A stretch of DNA of 64,000 nt, taken from assembly GCA_030068075.1 (NCBI GenBank), contig CM057835.1, positions 40,728,715-40,792,714 of the forward strand, written 5' to 3'. A program made the translations under genes and the position numbers. Below the pieces are notes generated by a model. That model had not been told where the DNA came from. It searched no databases and worked only from the letters and a program-made list of their open reading frames with translations. The first letter of the stretch is position 1. Each line of letters opens with the position of its first letter. Positions 43,758 through 54,491 of the stretch are shown piece after piece. The stretch comes from Paguma larvata (lineage: Eukaryota; Chordata; Mammalia; Carnivora; Viverridae).

Positions 43758-45829
43758 ATCTGGATTTTCATGCTGTTGTTCGGACTAAAGGTCTTTCTCT
43801 ATAACAGGCAGTGTTAGTGTGTTGACCCTGATTCTCACTCCGTTCTGCAATCAAATTATTTAATTAACATAACTGTGTTCTTGCTTACTCAACAAATAAC
43901 TTGAGTTTCTCAAATTTCTAGGCTTCCATGTTTCTTTCTTTAATAAACTGATAAAAAAATTTTATCAGCACTCTAAGGAGGCCATATTTTGACCTACGAG
44001 TTCTGAGGGGGTCCTTCATTACTGTCTGCATTGAGGGATTCTTCTATGGATCTTCCCCATCCGCATTGCTTCTGCTTCTCAGCTCAGACTGTGCCGTGTG
44101 TTTCTCATATCTTATTATTCGCAACATTAATTCCTGACATGGTGATTTATGTACATATTATATATTAACAAATACAGCACTAGATCTCAGAATTTTTTAT
44201 TACAGCTCAATAGCTTAAAGGAAAATATTTTGTGTTTACTTCCTCTGAGTTCAACACTTAAGAACCGCCAGTGTTCTGATCAGCATTTCTAGGCCATTGC
44301 CATGAGAAAGGCTTTTATAAAGTATAACACGTTATTTCACTTCGAATTTTTTTCCTTGAAGGATTTTCAACATAATTTTTAGGTCTGCCTTTTTCTTCCT
44401 TCATACGTCTGTGACAAACATCTTAAGTGAATTGCAGTTGTAACTATTTGTTCTGAATTTATTTCTATACTACCTAAAGAATATGAAAGTGTGGAGAATA
44501 AATCTAGAATAAAATAAGTGAAGAAAGGATAAAATATGGATTTCAATAGTTCATCTGATTCAGAATAAAAATTGAATTGGAAAGCAAATAGAGGTAAGGA
44601 AATTTCCTGTGTTCTCCTTTGCAAATTAATAATGACCTTACTCATGTATAGCAAATCCTGCACCCTGGTGGTGTTTTAACCCATTTTGTTCACTTAAATG
44701 AAATTATATATTACAATGCAAAATACGAAACAGGTTTTTATTAAAAAATAGTCTCTATGAAGCCTAATATCCACATATTTCTAACTTATCAAAATAACAA
44801 AAATAGCAATTCAGCATCAAAAATAATGGAGAATAAAGTAAATTCTCCTGCAATACCAAGGGGAGAGTAAATTTGTAACACAGAAGAGCTTTTTAAAATG
44901 TAAGGTTAAAAGACACCTTACCCCTCTTCACTGGTCCCTCACCTTCGTTCTAATCTCATTTCAAACAATGTAGAGAAGACAGAAAATTCTCGTTTGTCTC
45001 CCCCTCTAAATATTTGTGGCTTAGCTCTTTTTCACACCGTTCAACTTAATTCACTCTACTTTACTCAATTTTCCTCTTCCTCTTCCATCTTGGAACAAAA
45101 CTGCAAGCCACGCACAACCTCCTACTGGAAGGGGAATGGGCGTTCATACAAATTGCTGAATCTGAACATTTTACTCTTCATACACATCTTAACAATGCTT
45201 TGTCCTTCTGCATGTCCCTTCTAGGTCAGTGATCAATGGGCTCTCTGGTGGTTTTGTGTCCATGAAAAATGTCAATGGCACAGACTGCTGAACCTTATAT
45301 AGCTGGTAGCATTTCTCTGCATTTGAAGTATCTTATACATCTTTGTTTCTATAACATGTTCTAAAAATATTTCTCCATCCTTCAGACTATACAATAGTAA
45401 ATCTTTAAGATTTCCATTTTCTGTTTTAGTTTTAGGTAACATGTTCCAAAAACTTTAAATGTCCAACATCATATCAGGAGCCAAGTGCCCGTAGAATTTG
45501 GACAAAAGACTCCCTGGCCAACGAATGACTACCATCATGGTCTGCATTGTCCAGAAATGCTCATTTCTGAAGAATCTGTGGAGATTGTGTTAAAGTTTGT
45601 TAAAAACCTCAGTATTACAAGGGAATTTTTAGGCTTTTCCAATAACGAATAGAGGTATACTTGGACCTTAGAAGAGTGCACTCCATTCCTTTTTTTCACA
45701 CTAATCCCAAAATTATATTGTTGATCTCAGAGTGATTTCCATCATGGTCTTTTAATTTTGTGGCGTGATTCTACAATTAACAGAGTTCATGCTATCTCAG
45801 TGAGCCGAAGACAAATGTAGCTACACCCC
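43758..45829. other. Long unassigned stretch
   Basis: About 2 kb without a recognised repeat. The 94-codon minus frame 44379-44663 and the 76-codon frame 44994-45224 show no motif. 44930-45240 is CT-rich and less AT-rich than its flanks. Confidence 0.5.
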
Positions 45830-46115
45830 AAGAATCTAGCATAAAACGTAACAAGCATTTCTTACTTACATGTCTGTATTGTGGTTGAGGACTGGTTGCT
45901 CTAGGCTGAGTTTTAGTCAACTTGCTCTATGTCTGCTTCACATGACTTTCACTTTCCTGGGATCACAGGATACGATGGCATGTCCTCATTGTGATTGCAA
46001 AAGCTCAAGAAAGCAAACAGAAACATATTGTTGGTTGAGATCACAGCTGATAACACATGCCACTGGCCAGAACTGGTTACTAGGCCAGAGGTAGAACAGT
46101 ACACCCCACCTGTAG
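45830..46115 (+). repeat. Probable old mammal-wide repeat
   Basis: Landmarks are TGTGGTTGAGGACTGGTTGC followed by TCTAGGCTGAGTTTTAG, then ATGTCTGCTTCACATGACTT, CGATGGCATGTCCTCATTGT, AAGCTCAAGAAAGCAAACAG and GCCACTGGCCAGAACTGGTT. They match a common decayed dispersed repeat ('gattggtgaggactggctgatctaggctg..'). Overlapping frames of 65-74 codons (45870-46216) lie in it and are not genes. Confidence 0.55.
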
Positions 46116-46477
46116 TGGGAGTGGAGGGGGCGTCGTTGCTGAACAATCGTCCAGCTTTTACAATGTCCAGTGCAACTCTACTCTTTTGGATTATAGTTCT
46201 AACAATGGCAATTTAGCTTCAAAACACTAAATTATAGCTCCCAAAATGTAAACTATAGATTCAATTAGGAAACTTTGGGCTACAACCAAAGGGAACTTTT
46301 ATTTACACAATAAAGACATTTTTAGGAAATCAAGAAGTGGTACTGATTTTAAAACTGGCTATTTAGCCCCCAAGCCAGGTCCTACATACCCCCTGATTCT
46401 TCAATTCCTTGTCTCTGCTATTTTTGATGGTCTCTTTTACCCTCAGGTTTGTTGTGGTGGGGATACTCTCATTTCAG
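46116..46477. other. Unassigned stretch before a possible splice acceptor
   Basis: No repeat was recognised. It ends in GATACTCTCATTTCAG, a fair polypyrimidine-AG acceptor. A second CTCTTTTACCCTCAG acceptor-like string ends at about 46446. Confidence 0.45.
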
Positions 46478-46590
46478 AATTTACAGTATAAGATGACAAC
46501 ACAAGAGGAAGAAGAAAAAATACAACTTCTTATACAGTCTCTATTGGCAGATCCAAAAGTTTTCAAGGAAACCTCTGCAAAATTTCCCAG
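46478..46590 (+). other. Candidate short exon (unproven)
   Basis: The 113-bp segment is bounded by an acceptor-like TCTCATTTCAG on the left and a donor-like CCCAG|GTATCT on the right. An open frame crosses it in the phase of the ATG at 46493. The peptide is charged and helix-prone (MTTQEEEEKIQLLIQSLLAD, then a lysine-rich PKVFKETSAKFP), unlike most frames here. The 65-codon open frame 46409-46606 includes it. Against it, there is no neighbouring exon, no recognised family, and splice-like strings are common by chance. I regard it as the best coding candidate in the window, but weak. Confidence 0.25.
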
Positions 46591-47360
46591 GTATCTTATA
46601 GAGTAAATTTTTGAACCACTCACTTGCACGGGGATGACCTTCTCTTTAGGTCAATAATTCCTACCTCTGGAGCTGACAGCCATGGCAATAAAATCCTTTT
46701 TTTTTTTTTTTAGATCCATATGTTTTTGTTTTGTTTTGCTTTGTTTGGGGGTGGGGTTTGAGGGAGGTAAGTCAGACAATCATGTAAGACAATTACTTGA
46801 ATGTGGTTAAAACATTTATTTCATTGAGCTGTCATCATTTGTTTAAGATAATTTCCTAAATGTTAATTGCTGGAAAAATAGTTTTACATGTACATAGGAT
46901 GTCACAATTGGCCCCCAAAGAAACAGTCTGGTTCTTGTATCACCGTAGGGTAGCAACATGCTATTTCTACCTGTGGCCATTTTTTGAAAATCCAACACTG
47001 TTTTAGTCAAAGATAAATAATATAACCGGACAAAGTTTCCATTTTTGCTAAGATTTATTTCTAATGCATTTATATTATGAATTGTCTGTTTGTGTGCTTT
47101 GTCTTCTTAAAATACTTTTGTGACTGATTTCTTATAGGTAATATATATATTAAACCACTGACATTTTGGCATTTATTTACATTATTTCTACTTCAGTTCA
47201 GTCCTTAGAGTTTCTAAAATGTTATGTGGTCAAATTTATTCATATTTTCCTTTCTGGTTTCTTCCTTTAAAGTAAGTTCTTACTGAAAGAGATCTCTCAG
47301 AGCCAACATCAGATGGTTACTGGTATTCTACTTTGTTCATTATTTATTTGAAACAATAAT
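46591..47360. other. Unassigned stretch
   Basis: It contains a T run at about 46698-46712 and a G-rich GGGGGTGGGGTTTGAGGGAGG at about 46747. The rest is AT-rich with no recognised feature. Confidence 0.55.
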
Positions 47361-47551
47361 GCTGGAGCACCCAGGTGGCTCAGTTGGTTGAGCACTGGAC
47401 TTTGTCCTGGGTCATGATCTTGCAGTTCTTGAATTCGAGCCCCACATGGGGCTCAGGTTCACTGCGGTCAGTGCAGAGTCTGCTTTGGATCCTCTGCCCA
47501 CCTCTATCTGCCCCTCCCCTCTGCATTCTCTCAAAAATAATTAAACATTTA
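47361..47551 (+). mobile_element. CAN-SINE
   Basis: The head is GGAGCACCCAGGTGGCTCAG. GGGTCATGATCTTGCAG, GAATTCGAGCCCCACATGGG and CTGCCCCTCCCC follow, with a brief CT tract. The target duplication AAACAATAAT lies at 47351-47360 and 47552-47561. Confidence 0.94.
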
Positions 47552-47592
47552 AAACAATAATAATAATTCTGTTAGCTGTATAGAAATTAGCT

Positions 47593-47625
47593 ATGTGTGT
47601 GTGTGCATGCATGGGTGTGTATATG
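47593..47625. repeat. Imperfect (TG)n
   Basis: TGTGTGTGTGTG is followed by CATGCATGGG and TGTGTATATG. It is short and interrupted. Confidence 0.9.
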
Positions 47626-48179
47626 TTGCCTTAAAGACTTAATTTGATTTGATTTCAAATCAAACATTCAACCTATTTTCCTTGCACTATTTTTTCCCAC
47701 TGATTTGAAAGGATCTGATTCTCTGGCTTTCTTTTGATAGGTCTGTCTAGTCTCATGTAAGTAACAAGCCTTTTCTTTGAAGCTTTCTGTTTTATATTAA
47801 CATTTGATAGTCAAGTCCCTCCTAATTTTCTCATTTTTCAAAATAGACTTATATTTCAACTGTTTATCATTCAGATAAACATTTGCAATTTGTTTGATGA
47901 ATTAAACTTATATATTAGATTGGGAAAAGTTCACCAGAGTGTCTATCTAGAAGACTTTAGAAGAGTCTCCTTTTAATCATCTCATAGGCTGAATTAAACT
48001 TATTTTTTAAAAAAATAGAAAAAATTAACCAAGACGTGAAAACTCATCCCCATTTCTTATTTTATGCATTTTCCCTAGATTATCTCATCTGACCTCATGC
48101 TTATGACTGGAACTTCTGTGCTAAATTTCCAAAATGCGTATTTCAATTTCACACTTCTTCCTCATGGTAGCTTCATTAG
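47626..48179. other. AT-rich stretch without a recognised feature
   Basis: It holds a small near-palindrome, TTTGATTTCAAATCAAA, at about 47650. Nothing else was assigned. Confidence 0.55.
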
Positions 48180-48410
48180 GTAATGACCATTAAGCACTTA
48201 TTAGGTAAAGATACTAGATGAAGTATTTTGTGTGGATTATCTCATTTTTTTTTTTTTCTGGAGAACAATTCCTTAAGGGATCTGTAGTCAGTACTCATAT
48301 TTTACAGATGATGAAACTAAGGCCCCAAATAATTGAAAAATCTGATCAAGGTCACAGAAGTAAAAAAAGACATAGGAGTTTAACCCAACTCTACCCCAAT
48401 GTCCTTAATA
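48180..48410 (+). repeat. MIR with an internal T run
   Basis: TAAGCACTTATTAGGTAAAG, TGGATTATCTCATTT, then TTTTACAGATGATGAAACTA followed by AGGCCCC, and AGGTCACAGAAGTAAAAAAA with GGAGTTTAACCCAACTCT follow MIR. A T run (48245-48257) interrupts it. Confidence 0.85.
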
Positions 48411-48582
48411 ATTAATGTCTTCTATCTCCAAGTGTTTGTTTTGTTTATACACTGTTACCAGTTGGCACATCAAATTCACGATGCCAAAATGTTTCCTGAT
48501 CATCTTTACCTCAACTGTTTTTTTTCCCAATTTTGCCTTCTTTTTAAATTGGTGATACTGCAATATCACAGTTCGCCTCAAA

Positions 48583-48697
48583 GAAAGAACTGGGAAAAAA
48601 GGAAAGAAGAAGGAAATAAAGAAAGAAAGAGAAAGAAAGAAAAAGGAAGGAAGGAAGGAAGGAAGGAAGGAAGGAAGGAAGGAAGGAACGAACGAAA
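48583..48697. repeat. (GGAA)n / polypurine tract
   Basis: Uninterrupted purines run from 48618 to 48688 (71 nt), ending in eleven GGAA units (48645-48688), followed by two GAAC units. The 157-codon frame 48399-48872 and the 62-codon minus frame 48578-48766 are translations of this tract and not genes. Confidence 0.96.
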
Positions 48698-48776
48698 TAA
48701 CTGGGAGTCTTTTTGTAACTTACTGTTCTCTCTCACCTTACATTTAGCAATCATAAATCTTGTCAACGGTAAATAT

Positions 48777-48780
48777 GTAC

Positions 48781-48821
<41 letters not shown>

Positions 48822-48824
48822 CAT
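48777..48824. repeat. (TA)n microsatellite
   Basis: About 22 TA units with one ACAT interruption near the middle. It lies 88 bp right of the GGAA tract. Confidence 0.96.
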
Positions 48825-50864
48825 GTTGCATATTTTGTTACTGTTCTAAAATATATTAAAGTACCCAGCTGAAATTTCTCATATATCTTTCTGAAGCTTT
48901 AAAATCAGATGAATTAAAAATTACTTTTTAAATCTCCAATAACTAGATTCAAAATTGTACTTATAGAAAAATCCAATGTGTTTTTATTTTGATGAAAATG
49001 AGATGATGTCAAATACAACAAAAACACTACTTTTTAATTTTGTATTGTTTTCATATATTAAATATAACATTTTTTCTTAGTACATGGCAAAAAAACCCAA
49101 TAATACCTTTATATATCAAATTCAGAATATTTCATTTGTAAAAAACTAAATTCTAGAATGAAACAGAGAGGGAAAAATGGTTCAAAGTAAAATATTTGTA
49201 TTTTTTTAGGAGTTGAGCTATAGAATTTCAGAACTATAGTGTATTAAATAAACTTTCTTATTAATAGATAACAAGCATTTTCAATAACTAATAATAGCAG
49301 ATGAGTTTTACCTAAAGCGATGGATATCATTGCTCGGGTTTGCTGAGAAAACATATAAGTTTATAATTTTAAATAATTATTAAATAAGATTCATAGAGTT
49401 CCCATTTGCCTTACCATTGCAATTACTAAGATGATTATGTTTATCTTTAGAAATAGTGAAAGTTTGGAATTGAACCGCCAAACGGCACCTTAGGTAGATC
49501 CTAGTATTTCAAGAGAGAACATATAATTTCGTGATAGCACAAATTAGGTTAGATATAAGAGAAAACAAAAGAAAAAGAAGAAAAAATATGCAAAATTTGG
49601 AGAAAATAGATTACTAAAAAATGTTGTCACTGACTTTTCCCCAGACATAAGATTTGGTACAATTAAACTTTACTGCACTATTCCAAATGAGATATTTTCT
49701 AGGAAAATGACAAAAAGTGGTAAGAAGTAATGACAAAATTTTACACGCTGCACCCTTTCTCAAATGCCAGAATAAATTAAAGGCTTAGCATAATTTCAAG
49801 TAGACAGTAAGCTCTTTTAGGGGCTGCTTGTTTTCTGTTTTTGTTTTTTTAATTATTCTAAGAACTACAAATCTTAATGCTAAAGATTTATTATTCTTAA
49901 GTTTCCAGAACACATTCTGGAAAGTAATTTTTATCAAGACATCTTGTGGCAGTTAGAAAATGGAAGGCAACTTAAGCATCAATTTAAAATATAAGTGGGC
50001 ATATTTTTCTTCTTTGTGAATTCTTCTGTTCATTATTATTTTAAATTTTTTGCTGACCTCTCTTTTTTGTTTTCTTGTATGAGTAGTTACTCTGGAAAAA
50101 CCCATGCATTTTTTTTTTTTTTGCATCCATATAAAGGGGGATTTTTCACAGGAATGAAGCAACCTCTGGGTTCTGGCAACTAGCTTTTATGTTTTTTCAA
50201 TATACATTCTGTCAAAAAGGCTTTAGTAATATGTTGTTTAAATATAGTTTTGAATGCTTGAAAACTGTATTGCATTTGGTTGCAAATGAGTGCTTTTACA
50301 GAGAACAATAGGTGCATGCATTGATTGTACATAGAGTAAAATAAATACTTTTTATTTTGTGATATTAAAACCTATTTTTCTCTTAGAAAACACAGAGGAT
50401 GGAAAATACAGCTTTGGGGAATTCTAAACACTGTGTATAAAAGTTTCTGTGGAAATTCCATAGATTACATTTCTGTAATACTGATACATAGAGAATTAAA
50501 CTAGAAAATACAAGATTTTGAATGTAAGGGGTGGGGACAAATCAGATGAATGAAAAAACAAAATGCTGACGTATTCTAACTCTCCACTTCAGCAGATGCG
50601 ATTTATGGTATAAGTTGGTATAAGGGTTTTGGTAAGTTCCTATTTTCTTTGGTTAAAAGTCACTGTGTAGATTTGGACACCTCCTAAAAACTCATGTCTT
50701 CAATATGTGAGAATAATACTACATAAATATGTGAATGCATAGATGGATATTCATTCTGTGGTTCATCATTATGTCCTATTTGAAATAACATTTGGGTACT
50801 TCCTGCTGATTTCAAATGGAGATACAGATCATTAGACACATAGGATAGAATGGTGTTTACTGGC
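48825..50864. other. Long AT-rich stretch without repeats or genes
   Basis: About 2 kb without a recognised SINE or LINE. T15 at 50109-50123. Opposing frames of 62-69 codons at 49953-50183 span the T run and are artefacts. Confidence 0.55.
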
Positions 50865-51050
50865 ATGGCTTTAAAGACAAATTACTATGTTCAGTTATCG
50901 ATTCTGCCTCTTAGTAGTATTAGGAACTTGTACAACTTATCTCCATGTGTTTCAGTTTTCTCATTAGAGAAGTAGAGTTAATAATTGGATAAATACACCT
51001 AACGCACTGAAAAAAAAAGTACCTTGCATATTTTGCAGGCAAAATAAATC
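50865..51050 (+). repeat. MIR
   Basis: GATTCTGCCTCTTAGTAGTA, AGGAACTTGTACAACTTATC, TGTTTCAGTTTTCTCATTAG followed by AGAAGTAGAGTTAATAATTG, and a GTACCTTGCATATT segment follow the MIR order. Confidence 0.75.
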
Positions 51051-51169
51051 TAACTTTTATAAATAATATAGAGCTTATTCAGTGGCTGGTGAATTTAGTT
51101 AATGTCTAGTAGGCCTTAGAAAGAACTGCTTGATTTTTCTCATGTTTCTAATAACTTAGAACTTACTAA

Positions 51170-51320
51170 GTATCCTCATTTTTAATATCGCACCTATAAA
51201 GACAGGAAAGTTTAATTGGGTTTGCAGCTTGTTAATGAAAGAACGTTATCCTGAATTAAGGATAATCAGACCAGGATTAGATATAGGATTTGTATGCCTT
51301 GTGTAGTCAGATACAGAGCA
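51170..51320 (+). repeat. Possible MIR remnant
   Basis: TATCCTCATTTTTAATATCG, AAAGACAGGAAAGTTTAATT and CCAGGATTAGATATAGGATT fit the 'ccattttacagatgagg..gagaggtt..ccaggatt.gaa' order only loosely. Confidence 0.4.
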
Positions 51321-51564
51321 CGTCTTCCTCTAACAATTCTTTATTTCTAACCTAAAAAGGGAGGAGGGGAAAGCAGTGATAAGTGGTGAGTGAAGACGAT
51401 GGGGTCATAGTCAAAGGCCCTTAATAAATTTTCACTTTTAAGAGAAGAAATGGCTCCTTGAGAGGATTGGTTGATGGTCTTATTCACATGCCTAGAGAAA
51501 TCTCCATATGTATTTTCAATACCTATGGCCAGGACAACTTTCAAATATAGGGACTGAACTTATA

Positions 51565-51625
51565 AACTCATTTTACAGAGGAAGAAAACCAGCCTCAGAG
51601 AGCTCAAGCAATATTTAAGGTCATT
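51565..51625 (+). repeat. MIR core fragment
   Basis: ACTCATTTTACAGAGGAAGA, AAACCAGCCTCAGAGAGCTC and AAGCAATATTTAAGGTCA match the best conserved part of MIR. Confidence 0.65.
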
Positions 51626-52714
51626 ATCACCATTCAATAAATAAGAAGATGGAGTTTGAGAAAATTTATGAATTACCTTTGGAGAAAATAATTTTAAAAA
51701 ACACCAGCAAACAATTTTAGAAGCATAGAATTGTATCCATGCATGATATCATAATATACAAGTTATTTTCTTCCTTTCCCTAATATCTATAATATGTATA
51801 TCTTGTCACATTATGACTTTAAGTGTTTCCCAACAATAATCTTGGAGTCATTAATTAAAAATAATTATTTCAAGTTGTATGAATCATTTTACCTTTAACA
51901 TTCAAAGTTTCAAATAAACATACTAGTTACCATTCTAACTGGATGGAAATCATTTATATAAAACTGCCATACTTCTACCTTTGAAAACCATACCTTTTAG
52001 TATTTCAGATATAATTTAGAATGACAGAAAAAAAGAGCTATTATTAATTCATGTTTTCAAAGAGAAAAGTAAAATTCAGAACTAGTAGGCTCTTGTTCTA
52101 AATTTAGAACATGTAATTTTCTACTGTGTTCAAAAGTTATTTAACTGCAGTTAATAATGTACTATTTACTCTAACATCAAGTCTAAATAATTGCAACCAT
52201 TTGGAATATTATCTCCATTCTATCTTAAAAACATAGTTTTGAAGCCATGCCATCTACGCAATTTTTCTGTACGTGTTGACATTGATTTAGTCTGCAAAAT
52301 GCTAAAACACGATTTGCTATGCTCTGCCACCTCTCTAGTCTAGGTTAGAGAAGAAATGCCACAGGTTTACATATAAGTGGATGTGTCTACATGATGATCA
52401 GGTCTACTGATTAGATTTTGAATGTCTGATCATGCCAGAATATTTCTAGGATGGGGGGTGGGGGGGGAAGTGGCCTCTTCTTCAACCTCCAAGAAATTTA
52501 TATGATCCCTTTCGGAAGATTTGCAAGGTCATTTATTTAGCAAAGTGCATTGATAAGCAACATTGAGCACAAAATTTGTGCAGGTGGGCGGTATTTTGAA
52601 TGTGACATGGAGTCATGTTTCCCCAGATTTGAAATTAACTGAATATTGGGAGTGACAGAGCTTTGAGAAGGGAAGAAGGGACCTAGCTAGCTGTTCCACA
52701 AAATAACCCCCTCT
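51626..52714. other. Unassigned stretch with a G-run
   Basis: At 52451-52468 GGATGGGGGGTGGGGGGGGA gives a G-run of 14 G in 15 bases. The rest is AT-rich with no recognised element. Confidence 0.55.
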
Positions 52715-52810
52715 ACTCCAATGGATACAAGGCAGATTCAGAGCTCATGCTTCCTGGGTTGAAACCTGGCTATACTATCCCCATGCTCTGGTATTTTAGG
52801 TTCTTAACAA
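52715..52810 (+). repeat. MIR 5' part
   Basis: GCAGATTCAGAGCTCATGCT, TCCTGGGTTGAAACCTGGCT and TATTTTAGGTTCTTAACAAT match the tRNA-like MIR head ('tcagactgcctgggttcaaatcctggct'). Confidence 0.65.
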
Positions 52811-52909
52811 TTTAAATTTTGTTAAAATGGTATCTTGCTTATGTATCTTGCATGATTTTTTTTCATCTATTTAGTAACAAAAGGTATGAATAGCAAAGAA
52901 GAACTATGG

Positions 52910-52985
52910 AGATATATATATATATATACATACATATACATATGTCATATATGTGATATATACATATATATATATACACACACAT
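52910..52985. repeat. (TA)n / (CATA)n compound repeat
   Basis: TA units pass into ACATACATATACATATGTCA and back to TA, ending in ACACACACA. It is almost entirely alternating purine and pyrimidine. Confidence 0.95.
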
Positions 52986-53084
52986 AAAACTTCACAAGCA
53001 GCCAAAATTGCAGATTTCTTTCTTTTCCCAAAAAATAATTTCCAGATGTTTTTGAGAATCTTAATATGTGGCCATTTGTAGAAT

Positions 53085-53297
53085 ATTTAGATCTATTATT
53101 TTTAGATCTATTATAGATCTATATAGATCTATGTTATATAATATTTAGATCTCTTATAATTGTCTTTGGTTATATTCACTATCCATTATTTTAATTTATC
53201 AAGTTCTATTAACATATTTATTAAGTGCACATCCAAATTTTTATATGAACATTTATTATTCATATAAATTCATTAATAATATTCATATAAATTCATT
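53085..53297. repeat. Clustered AGATCTAT motifs and a 17-bp direct repeat
   Basis: AGATCT occurs five times between about 53089 and 53156. ATTCATATAAATTCATT occurs at 53258-53274 and again, exactly, at 53281-53297, giving a 23-bp period. The cluster ends at the LINE-1 boundary. Confidence 0.85.
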
Positions 53298-53299
53298 CA

Positions 53300-53497
53300 G
53301 ACAAAACATAGGAGACTCTCAAAGACTAAGAACAAACTGAGGGCTGGGGGGGTGGGGGGGAAGAGTAGGTGACGGGCACAGAGGAGGGCACTTGTTCGGA
53401 TGAGCACTGGGTGTTATATGGAAACCAATTTGACAATAAATTATAAAAAAAAAGACAAAACTAAAAAAAAAAAAAACACACACACAAAAAAAACACA
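53300..53497 (+). mobile_element. LINE-1 3' end, felid type, 5'-truncated
   Basis: It reads GGAGACTCTCAAAGACTAAG, AACAAACTGAGGGCTGGGGG, a G-rich tract, GACGGGCACAGAGGAGGGCA, GAGCACTGGGTGTTATATGG and AAACCAATTTGACAATAAAT. An A-rich tail with a CA stretch (53463-53495) follows. The G-rich run and the terminal motif match the cat LINE-1 3' untranslated region. Only about 150 bases precede the tail. Opposing frames at 53319-53661 are low-complexity. Confidence 0.9.
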
Positions 53498-54290
53498 ACA
53501 CATTGTTTCAGCCACAAACTTTGGTTTTTGAAATTTTCCACTATTTGGATGTTGTGTTTTTGTATTCTGCAATCCCGGAAATAAACTAATTCAAAAAACA
53601 TCTTTAGTAATGCCTGACTGGATGGACCATCTTCCAGTAGAAAGACTTTGGTAGTAGTCAATAGTTAGCTACATGTATTACTTCACCTAGCAGTACTCTA
53701 AAATCCACAGTGGGCATGTTTACAGAATGTACTGAACAATTGCATCTCTTCTGTATCAAAGCTTTTATTCTAGTTTTGCCCAAATGTACAAAAAGTACTC
53801 ATAAAAAAATTTACTAGCAAATCAATCTACATATATAATCGTTTTAAAATCTTAATAATAATATGACCTCATTTTAAATTTATAAAAATAAAAATTGCTA
53901 TCCCCAACAGATTTGAATATATTTGTATGAAAACTATATCCTGTTTTCTGGTGGTTTTGTTTTGTGAGGAATCACTAGGGCAAAATTGTAGGAAAAGCCC
54001 ATCAATAAAACTATTTTCAAATTGTTTTCAACCTTAATTCACACTTCCTAGTTTCAGAGGAAGATCATATTCACGCTTAGGGAAAAGATTAAGTGTGTAT
54101 TCTGGACTGATAGATACGCTACCAGTCATTCGACACTGCAGAAAGTATCCAAGCGATCAAATAATATACATCTTTTTTATTTCTTATTCAATTAAGTGGG
54201 ATATTTTTTAAGTCTTTTAGAGAAATTGTTTCTAGGGATGAAACTAGTTGGGAATTGGCCCATGAAAGCTTTTTAAAAATGTAGTAGATG
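53498..54290. other. AT-rich stretch without a recognised feature
   Basis: Nothing was assigned. Confidence 0.55.
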
Positions 54291-54475
54291 GGGACACCTA
54301 GTAATTCAGTCTGTTTAGCGTCCGACTCTTGATTTTGGCTCAGGTTGTGATCTCATGGTTCATGAAATGGATCCCTGCCATGAGGCTCTGCGCTGACAGA
54401 GCTGGAATTCTCTCTCTCTCTGTCTCTGCCCTTCCCCTGCTTGTGCTGTCTTCAAATAAATAAATAAGCATTTTA
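54291..54475 (+). mobile_element. CAN-SINE, diverged
   Basis: The head is GGGACACCTAGTAATTCAGT. TCAGGTTGTGATCTCATGG and a shortened middle lead into a TC tract and AAATAAATAAATAAGCA. The target duplication is AAAAATGTAGTAGATG (54275-54290) and AAAAATGCAATAGATG (54476-54491). Confidence 0.93.
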
Positions 54476-54491
54476 AAAAATGCAATAGATG

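Noticed and set aside
44379..44663. 94-codon minus-strand frame
   Set aside because: No domain, AT-driven Ile/Phe/Leu/Ser composition and no supporting context.
47640..47665. Near-palindrome TTTGATTTCAAATCAAA
   Set aside because: Short, with an odd centre, in AT-rich DNA. Expected by chance in a window of this size.
48399..48872. Longest open frame of the window (157 codons)
   Set aside because: It translates the GGAA/polypurine and TA microsatellites into Lys/Glu/Arg and Ile/Tyr/His repeats. Unselected repeat DNA gives this result.
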